Source: Rostrohypoxylon terebratum (taxonomy: Eukaryota; Ascomycota; Sordariomycetes; Xylariales; Hypoxylaceae). From it: a stretch of DNA of 17,700 nt. The notes below the pieces were generated by a model that did not search any database, was not told the DNA's origin, and saw only the letters and a program-made list of their open reading frames with translations. The stretch covers positions 1 through 17,700 of the forward strand of contig MU386087.1 of assembly GCA_022497145.1 (NCBI GenBank), written 5' to 3'. This document shows positions 9,295-17,700 of the stretch, piece after piece (within the stretch, counting starts at the first letter, position 1; the number at the start of each line of letters is the position of its first letter). The position numbers were made by a program, and so were the translations under genes.

Positions 9295-12200
9295 CTAGTG
9301 CGTCGGGATTCCTTCGAACATATAATTGTGGTAGCAACAAATCCCACAGTAGCCATCCTTGAGGATATAATCTCTCAATTCTGTTGCCTGGGGTCGGTCT
9401 TCCACTTCCCATTCAAGCATCATCCCAATCCAACGTAAAGGCTCATTTTCGCATTGAGGATTGTGCGCTTCTAGATCCTTGATAATATCGTCAATGGCTT
9501 TCTTCGACCTACAAAATCTAGGGATAGCATGTCTCTCTCTCTTCAGAATGGCTCCGACATAGCTGCTTGCCTTTCCTTTCAATACCGCGAACATTTCCAA
9601 GAAAACACATCCAAGAGACCATATGTCCGACTTGGAACTCCTCGGCTTGCCCTGGTCGAGCTCAGGGGAGCAGTACTAGGTATATCCAGAATTGTAAGTA
9701 ATCTTGGGCGTACAAACTATAATGGCCAAGGCAAAGACTAGAGAGTGATCTTACAGTTATACGCTTCTTTCTTTCTTGTTGAGTAGTTGTCCCATCCCTT
9801 ACGCTCCAGTCTAACGAGATTCCAAAATCAACGAGCAAGACCCGGTTGCGAAACACAAGGATGTTTTCTGGTTTGATATCCTTATGTCGGATACGGTGAG
9901 TGAAATGTAGGTGTGCTAGAGCCGTAGTGAGGCAGCCGAAGAAACTCTTTAGAAGGTTTGGATCTGGGCTCTTGTTGTAATCTTTTAGATATGTTGCGAG
10001 GTTGCAGTCCGCTGCTGGACTTAGAAGCAGGCCCACGTAATTTTGATCGGTGTAGCTGGCAATTAGCTTTACGAAATGGCGGAAGTTGACTTCGTGGATC
10101 TTTCTCAATACATGAAGCTCCCCCGTGATGTAGTTCATCCACTCAAGCCGTTCTTCGTTATTACCAATATTACGCCTGATTCGTTTGAGTGCATATGTGC
10201 CCGAGGGACATCTCACCTGGCTAACGTCTGTGAATGTCGAGGTTGAACTGCCGATCGTTTTCTCGTATTTGAGGCTTTTCGGTAAACCCGAGTTTGGACA
10301 GATTGCATCCTCGTGAAGATTGAAATGGCTCTGTAACAATTCTTCAGGATGTACATAGAACTCTTTCGTCAGATGTGGCAGTTGGTTAGTTGTCAGGTCT
10401 CTACAGGTGCTGGGCGAGAGACGAGGAGGAAAGGATCCTGTGTTCATGGGAATCCAAGCGTCCGTAAACCCGAGGTCTAGTGCTTTTTTGATCTGATCGA
10501 CGCCGAGATTCGCAGAAGTGAATAGTGCTAAGATCTTGGTAGTCTCAAGATTGTAAGACATGGATAGTGGCTTGTCCGTTCCTTTGCTCCTATCAATTAG
10601 TAGCTTAATGATCCCATGTTGATTCATTTTCCTCGCGTACCAAAGAGGCGTTCGGTTGTAACTGTCTTCTATACTAGGGCTGATCTGAGAGAGCAGTTGT
10701 AGGACTACTTCCTCGATCCCAAAGTATGCTGCTAGATGTAGACCTGTGATATTGCGTGGAACTCTCTGACTATAGCCCGGTGACCCCTTAGTATCAGTAG
10801 CCATCAATAGCTGGCTCGCTGCCTCGACGTGGGCTTTTTTTGTAAGGAATTGTGTCACAGCATTATTAATCGTTGTAGCTTCACGGCAGTGATGCCCCCA
10901 GTTTTGCGCAGCGTACTCGTAAAGAGCATGCGAACGTAGCCGTTCCTCGAATTCATCATCCGTTTGACAAATGCCATCATTGAAGACATTCAACGAAAGG
11001 TATGTAGCGCAGATGCCGCTAATGTCATACTCCGCTTCTGGGAACCATTCTTTCCTTTTTTTCTGAAAATACGTCTTTGCAGCATCATCGGCAAACCGAA
11101 TCATGTCGTCTTCATCTACTATCACCAGCCCATGACAAGCTGAAATGATAGGTCCAGTCCCCAAGATCCTACTTTTGTCAAGTTCTGACTTACCAATTCG
11201 CGTAGTGATAATATGCTGGACTTCTATTGCGGTAAGCTGCCTGTGGGCGCAAGTCAACCAACTTAATACCCGCAAAGCATGTTCCCTAAGCTCCATAGAT
11301 TCACCAAGAATAAGATGCATCGCATATTCATAGTCTAAATCGGTCCTTAGCAGGACAAGAGCATCTCGAATCTCACTTGCAGACTTCTTGTGAGTCAAAG
11401 AGTTTAGGAAGAAACTTGCCCGTGAAAATCTGGCTTTGTCAATATACTCGTCCTCAACCTTGAAAGGGACAGGATATTACACACATTCCTTTAGTGAATT
11501 GCATGATTGCTGACGTCATCGCTTCTGGTAGTTGTCCGTCGTGCTTTATGAAAGTGGAGAAATGGTGTAGGTTACCATAAACGTATTTCGAGACGTCCTC
11601 GGGCTTAGCTTCAATCCTTAACGTCAAGGCCTGTTGAAAGAGGCGCGTGGGGCTCATATCAAACCTATAAGTCGCGAAAAACTTGACTTTCTGTAGAAGC
11701 GGCGAACATTCCTTTTGAAGATGGAAAACACTTGATAGGAACTTCTCTCGGTACTCGGTGGGAACTTCGTCGAGGGCATCAACCACGATATATACTCTTG
11801 AAAACAGTAGAGCCGCCAACTCTAGCCCCTTAAGAATATCCTCTAAAGGGGGTCGAACTTTGTCGATTTCGTATCGGTCATATATGGATTTAATATTACT
11901 CGGAGAGGATTTTCGTTGATTGAGCAATTGTTGAAGCAGACTTATACACAGGATCTCAGGGCTTTTCTCTTGCTGCATCTCCGGGTTCAGAAACAAATAC
12001 GTGATGCTGATAGTTTCGTTTGTGTTGAAACAACTTTGAAGCTCATCAATGACAAGTGACGTGAGGATAGTCTTTCCAGCTCCTCTTTCTCCTGAGCAAA
12101 AGAGGGTTTGATCCTCGGAATCTGACCATCTGTGGAACTCCTCGCTATCAATGAACCACTGTCCGGTCCCTGGTTGTCGTTCTGATGAAAGTTTTCTTTG

Positions 12201-14224
12201 GTAAGAATGATAATCGATTGTTTTGACCCACGGCAGGATGATTGGGCCGTCATGGAGGGTATTTCTTTCATTCCATTGGCGCATTCTATCAATTACTTTG
12301 GTATCACCAATTGCAACACCATTTAGATGTGCAGTGCCTATGCCATTCCAGTCACTACTGCCTGGTAGCGATGGTACAGGTGTCTCTAGGTAGGTAAGTG
12401 TAGGGTCGTTCTCTTCTATCCCAAAATCTTCCGCTAATCCATGGCCGTGACGGGCGACGTCGCTAGAATTCAAATTAGATGTCGTAGAGAACACACTTCG
12501 CGAGTCACTTTCCCGCCCGTCCGATTGTAATGTGTTAGATACCAAGCGTAAGGTGAGTACCGTAATAAACTCCATATGACGAGCAATATGATTCACCGTG
12601 TTTGATAAAGGGTGTCGTCTCAATTCACTAACTTCATGGAATGTTGTATCATCTCTAGCTGGTCCCGAGTCATCCGACTGGTCAGCTACTGCGAATAAAC
12701 ACAATGGGCAGGAAGCCGATGGTCGAGAGAGGGATGTGTGGAAGGCGGCTGATTCGTCCATCTGATGATGAAGATGAACATGATTCTCCAGTTCAACTCT
12801 GGTCGCGAACATATAAAGAGTTGCTTGGTCATGTTTAAGGTCGCATACCCATACAGGTTCATTATGGATTCTCTGTGGCCAATCTTCCGAGTGCTCTGAT
12901 GTCATATGCTCCGCCCAGCTACCTTTAGAAGTAAATGACTCAAAGCAGCCCTCGGAGATACAAATATAAGGCCTGAGATCGTATCGGTAGTGTTTCCTAG
13001 GACAGATTGTATTGTAAGCATGCAGAAAATCTAAAGTAATAACTTACAAAACAGAACTTTGCTTGATTCATAAGACATACCTTCCCTTCTGAGACCACGT
13101 ATGGCGGCCATTTTTCTTTCGAAACATAGTATCCTCAAGCATAGCAAAACACCACTCGCATTTTGCATAATCTTTTCCCTCTTCAAACGTAGGGATAGGT
13201 GGCTCGGCTGGATAAGGATCTAAAGCAGTCTCGGTTTGTGTCGGATATGATTGCTGTAGCAGTTTTGATTCGGAACCCCAGTGCTCTTGCTGTTGGTCAA
13301 CAGGGATAGTTGTTGCAGGTATTATGAAGGCGACATGGGGCCGAGTGTTTTTTTCATTCTCAGGGGGCGTTTCTTTCGCTGCTAGTGATTTATCTTCCTT
13401 TGTATAAAAAGATGATTCAGGGTTATCGTTTGTTGATGTCGCAGATGTACTTTTAGACAACGTCCCTACCCTAAAAGACTCGTACCATAGCTGAGCGAAT
13501 CTATCAGTCATTGAGCTGGCGAGCTGTTCTCGAAGAGTCTCTGGACAATTAGGGTATATTGTCTCAATGCTGAGACAAGAAAGGTACTGAAATCCCTGCA
13601 AATCCAGATTTTGCGATTCAGCAATTGCTCTTACTCTTTTTTTCTTGCTGCCAGGTCTTGACAGAGACCTGATCCACAGCCCTAGACGATTCAATCTGAT
13701 AAGGAGTTCGTTGATGTTGGGGGAACCGGATATCTGACTAGAATTAATACCGTCGTCAAGGCACTGTCGAGAGTATGCATTATCTACCTGATTTGGAGCC
13801 CATGTTTTTATCGAATCTGGAACAGCATCATAGTCTAGTAGGTTTAATAACATTAGTGATAAATGTTATTGTGCTAAGAAGTATACGAGTGGGATTATAT
13901 TTTACCTATCAATAACTTATCTCTCAATATATCAAGTAATCGCATGACTGAATCCTGAACCGATGGATGTTTGCGAAGTCGGTAATCTAAGGACGAGACA
14001 CTACTACCAAAGACAGCTAAGAATGCGGCCCAAGCTTCGAATCGATCATGGGAATCAGATACGAGATTAAATTCTTCCAGATGATGGCCTTTTTCAAGCT
14101 GCTTTCCGATTTTGGAAAACAAGTTTCGACAATCAGTGGCCAGTAGATAGATTGGTCTCGAGTCCGGATTGTCGAATAGTCTGGCATCATGTATACTATC
14201 GTCAAGCTTCTCTTCCTCTCCCAT
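9295..14224 (-). CDS. NLR: zinc-finger N-terminus, NACHT, ankyrin repeats and C-terminal protein kinase (1546 aa)
   Basis: Exons: 14224-13906, 13834-13081, 12996-11485, 11429-9755, 9675-9295; introns 71, 84, 55 and 79 nt. The total is 4641 nt, exactly in frame. Residues 1 to about 330 form an N-terminal region typical of fungal C2H2/NLR proteins (ATDCRNLFSKIG, LDYRLRKHPSVQDSVMRLLD). From about 332 to 500 there are C2H2-like fingers (CEWC, HYRYDLRPYICISEGC, CPLC, HIARH). The NACHT domain has GTGQWFIDSEEFHRW (634-648), P-loop GERGAGKT (660-667) and Walker B VYIVVDALDE (759-768). A winged-helix-like segment spans about 911-982. Two ankyrin-like repeats lie near 1088-1142 (GLHLAAYFGIEEVVLQLL). 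The kinase (about 1250-1530) has K1277, HKDIKPEN with D1379, DFG at 1396-1398, YCSPE and DIWSLGC, so it is probably active. The long sensor repeats usual for fungal NLRs are short here. It is a cytosolic signalling ATPase by family; ligand unknown. The stop TAG directly precedes a strong donor site. Confidence 0.85.
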
Positions 14225-14794
14225 GATGGTGTTGTCTATAATAGATGATAATTATTCTCTGGTTTCTCCGTTGGTCATGAACATTGAGCGAAACTGATCC
14301 TCCCTTAATCTGATGATGGGGAGCGACTATTGGTGTTAATTTATTATTAGATACTTACAAGGTATCAGTCCTTTGCGGCGGCAATATCGCTTCATTGCTA
14401 CCTTAGTCGGAAACCCCGCACCTGCGTACTACCACAGGATTCAGAGCCCGACGGGCATTCCACCTAGCTTTGCAGACTGATACCCAACATTTTATCCCTC
14501 TGTTCTATTGATATCTCTATCTTCTGTTTGTACCTTCCTTTCGACGGATGAATCTATAATATCTACCTATAAGACTTATAGTGATAGCGAGAGGCGTGAC
14601 GGAGAACAGTCGCCTCGGGTCAGCAGCACAGAGGTGCGTTGGTGTTATCTACCCGCCTACATTTCAATATATTTATGTCATGTACTGTTCAGAGTACACT
14701 GCTGCTAAATTCATATTAGACTACCCATTAACGACCTCCTGGCATAGCAAAACAATTACGATACTTACTCGTCGGCTGTTGACCATATTCGAAA
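14225..14794. promoter_or_regulatory. Divergent intergenic region between NLR and DUF7580-subtilase genes
   Basis: This 570-bp region lies between two outward-facing start codons and must contain both promoters. AT-rich stretches occur near 14236-14260 and 14330-14350. Two small plus-strand frames (14508-14708 and 14581-14802) could be upstream ORFs if transcribed, but carry no motif. No specific binding site could be supported. Confidence 0.5.
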
Positions 14795-17609
14795 ATGGAT
14801 AACATAATAACCCAATCAAAATTTCCCGAACACATACTATTCAAAGCCCTTAAATCACATCAAAGTCGCCTCAGAAAGATACTGAGATACCAGCCAATCC
14901 CGTCCAACTCTGATGACTGGTCGTCTGCTATTACACGGATCGCTCTGAAGCAGCTGGAGCAGGTTCTACGCACAACGCTAGCAATCGAAATCGAAATTGA
15001 CGACCTAAAGCTTACAGAAATGTTAGACTTAAACAAGCTTCTCCAGTCGTTATGTTCATTGTTAGAAAGTGTTGTGAATATCGATTTACTTTGTTTGAAC
15101 GGCGGAAACTGGGCACCCTGTCACAATAAATATCCAAAGCTTATGACTTTGGTCAACGTCTTAAGTAGCCAGAATTGGGAATTTGACCTGATAGCAGGTA
15201 CAGAAGTTGGTAGCAAGACACTCTTCAAGGTGAATTCGGACGACCTCGTTGCAAAAATAGATGCTGCTGCTAACGAGTTCAACACCTCTGTACAAAATTC
15301 CTATCTGTCTCCACTACAAGAGACTGAACCCACGACGAATATTTCGCAGGATGTTGGCGACATTGAAAAGGCGCGTGAGTTCGTGGGTCGTTCAAAGGTT
15401 TCGCTTAAGACGCTGCTAGAAAGCCTCTCTAAACCTACGAAATGCCAGGGAGCTCACCAGCTCATGGTACAGTTAGCAGACTCCTCAGTCGAGAGTCGAA
15501 TCGACCTCCACCTCTTTATGTCAAGGTGCTCTTCTAACGTATGGTTGGAAACTCAACTCGAGTCACTACCTTCCGGGTCAGTATATCCCTTAGTAAGAAG
15601 TTACCGAGTTAATGCTAATAGATGAATAACCTACCTCAGCGACAATCAAGACTGGGAAATCCACGACGATGTTTGCGCTATGGTCCAGGAGTCTGACATC
15701 GATCGGGGCATATTGTTTCTCGCAACTAAAGATCAAGACGATGATTTGTATCTCTTTAACCCCATATCCAGTCGAACTCGCTCCCCGTCTTATCCTTCGA
15801 AGAAACCGACAACAACTTTATCCGATCTCTTAGACCACCATGCATTCCACGAAGGCCCAAGGAACATATGGATAAAAACGAAGAATCCATTTTGTGAGCA
15901 AGAGAAAAGGTCTCTTGCAGCCAAATTGGTCCTTGGACTTGGGTACATGTGGGGATCGGGATATATCCTCAAATCTTGGAGTCCTGACGGTGTATACTTC
16001 CTTACTGACGTCAATGGTGTTTGCCTACGAGATACCCCATATGCTCTATGTGTTTTAGAGGATAAAGAAACTCTTGGGGAGAGTTCGCCGTTTTCCAGTG
16101 AACAGATACTTGCAAAGGTATTGATGGAGATCGAATATGGTTCCATGAAAAAAATTTCATCGCCAGCAGAGCTGCAGATTGCAATCAACGAGTGTTTGAC
16201 GGACGATCTTAGGCGCCAAGATTATATCGCTGAGGTTCAGAATCTGTTGAATTTCCACCGTGACGCGAAGAAATTATCTCGTCGAATTAATGCACTATAC
16301 AGTGACTACTCTACGATAGCGAGAATGATCATTGCACGGCGTTTGGCAGACCGGATAAGAGACACGCCACGAATAACCAAAGGCAAGAACATTTCTAGCT
16401 GCAAATATGATACACTTTCTACATCACCCTCAGGTATCCCACATAGGTATGGATCATTTAATCATATCGTCTCTATCTCTTTGCACAATTTTCAATTGCC
16501 TACTTCGATCGTCAGGTCTGAGAGAACGCTCAACGACTGCAAAACCTCGGGCTTACCCTTCAACTTAGTGACCGGGATTCCTCGTGCCCACATAAAGGTT
16601 CTCAAGATTCGGCGCAATGGTTTCAAGGCCTATCCAAACTTTCACATGCGCTTGAAATGAAAGGCTACAAGCACGACGATATTGCGCCAAAGATCAAAAT
16701 CGCGATCCTCGATACAGGACTAGATGAGAAGTATAGAAATAATCACTCTCGCGAACGATATAATGACTTTGTCAGTCCCGCCGAAACTTCATACCATGAC
16801 CCCGTTGGCCATGGAACTCAAATGTATCAGGTGTTACGAAGGGTTTATAGTGAAGCTGAGATATACATCGGTCGCGTCTTTGAGACTTGCCAAGCAACCG
16901 CTGAAACTGCAGACCTAATGACTGAGGTATTTATTCTTTTATTTTTCTCAGCGACATAGGTTTTCCTCTGATGAATATGATTCAGGCAATCGACTATGCG
17001 GTGAGGTGTTGGGATGTTGATATTATTGCCATGCCCTCGGGTTTTGATAGTGACCACAGAGGAATGTTGAAAAAGATAATAAGGTCAACCGGTAACGAAA
17101 AATCGGTGCTTTTTTTCGCCGCAGCAGCCAATTACAGCAATATGAAAAGAGTGGCCTTCCCTGCCCGCCTCCATAGGAGACTCAAGGTCATCTCTATGTT
17201 CTCAACCACAGCCAAGAATAAGCCGACACCAGATTTCCATCCAGCTCCGGATAAAGAATGTCGTTTCAATTTGGCAATATTTGGCGAGCACGTCTTCGTT
17301 AATCAAACTAGAATGTCAGGCACATCCGTGTCAACAATGATTGGAGCTGGGCTCGCTGGTAGGCTTCTGGCCTTCTCTCATCATCCAAACAACTCCAACA
17401 AGATATCTCATGTTGAAGATTTAAGAGCAATTGAAGGCATGTCTGCTGTCCTTAAATCTATGGCTATAGAGGAAAATGGATACGACTGTATCTTGCCCGA
17501 AAAACTTTTAGATGGCTGTTATGACCGAGACGTCGAAGATCATCCCGAAAGATTGATTGATTATGTTTGTAGTAGAATTGGGAATGCATTGGATACAATA
17601 AATTACTAA
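14795..17609 (+). CDS. DUF7580-like domain fused to an intracellular subtilisin-like (S8) protease (about 856 aa)
   Basis: Exons by eye: 14795-15576, 15640-16446, 16569-16926, 16986-17609; introns 63, 122 and 59 nt. The frames close (2571 nt). The third exon's 5' junction is uncertain: a donor at 16516 also keeps frame and gives about 879 aa. Residues 1-260 are an unassigned helical region. About 262-500 is DUF7580-like (DWEIHDDVCAMV, LWIKTKN-type loop, LGLGYMWGSGYILKSWSPDG, a decayed kinase-like fold). A variable linker follows. The S8 domain begins near 572: Asp in ILDTGLD (D578), His in VGHGTQ (H611), oxyanion Asn in AAANYSN (N698), and Ser in MSGTSVST (S763). The triad is complete. There is no signal peptide or inhibitor propeptide, so it should act inside the cell. 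Fungal subtilases of this kind occur beside death effectors; HET-Q2 of Podospora cleaves a gasdermin-like partner. The substrate here is unknown. It is divergent from the NLR. Confidence 0.8.
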
Positions 17610-17700
17610 GCCAACATACCAGTATGCGCACATACCAGGTGCGATCCACTTCAAAATCGCGACACGAACGCGTTGAAAAACACCGCCTTTTTCCTTTATA
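17610..17700. other. 3' flank of the subtilase gene
   Basis: Short non-coding end of the window. No feature seen. Confidence 0.5.

Noticed and set aside
9882..10142. 86-codon minus-strand ORF inside the NLR kinase
   Set aside because: It is an alternative frame of the NLR exon, which carries clear kinase motifs in its own frame.
13895..14224. Separate small gene upstream of the NLR
   Set aside because: Splicing at 13905/13835 joins it in frame to the next exon, and its sequence fits the N-terminal region common in fungal zinc-finger NLR proteins.
14508..14802. Small plus-strand ORFs upstream of the subtilase gene
   Set aside because: No recognisable product. They lie in the shared promoter region; at most they are upstream ORFs.
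16657..17609. Stand-alone subtilase gene starting at the ATG at 16657
   Set aside because: The protease frame extends upstream of this ATG with plausible coding sequence (AQWFQGLSKLSHAL), and a shared acceptor joins it to the DUF7580 part, a known fungal combination. It remains a fallback if no junction reads are found.

Overview
The window comes from a filamentous ascomycete (Pezizomycotina). Genes have few, short introns (49-122 nt, GT..AG, CTAAC/CTGAC-like branch points just before the acceptor). The protein families are fungal too: NACHT-type NLR with fungal zinc-finger N-terminus, HeLo-type N-terminus, DUF7580 plus subtilase. I cannot name the genus. AT-rich gene-poor stretches and two short transposable elements suggest an accessory or fast-evolving part of the genome.

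Layout: 1-1501 is AT-rich with no gene. 1502-2482 (-) is a three-exon gene of unknown function (282 aa). 3201-5001 (-) is a protein kinase that appears to be spliced to a retropepsin-like domain (524 aa). It diverges from 5697-7716 (+), a HeLo-like / pseudokinase protein (656 aa) resembling mammalian MLKL in layout. 7717-9294 is an insertion zone. It holds a 529-bp terminal-inverted-repeat element with an 8-bp target duplication, immediately followed by a 358-bp tRNA-derived SINE with a 14-bp target duplication, then what looks like a decayed retropepsin-like exon. 9295-14224 (-) is a five-exon NLR (1546 aa): fungal N-terminal domain, C2H2-like fingers, NACHT, about two ankyrin repeats and a complete C-terminal Ser/Thr kinase. 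It diverges from 14795-17609 (+), a DUF7580-subtilase protein (about 856 aa) with an intact Asp-His-Ser triad.

How it may fit together (inference): the locus is two divergent gene pairs, each with a kinase-bearing gene on the minus strand and a putative cell-death or immune executor on the plus strand (HeLo-pseudokinase; DUF7580-subtilase). The two kinases are close paralogues, share an intron position, and share a roughly 80-residue N-terminal extension. One stands alone and is fused to a retropepsin-like domain; the other is the C-terminus of the NLR, where a TAG sits exactly at the equivalent splice donor. This resembles fungal allorecognition/NLR clusters. The kinase-NLR plus kinase-retropepsin arrangement is the most unusual part.

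All gene models were spliced by eye from reading frames and splice signals. Frames close exactly in every model, but no transcript data were available.
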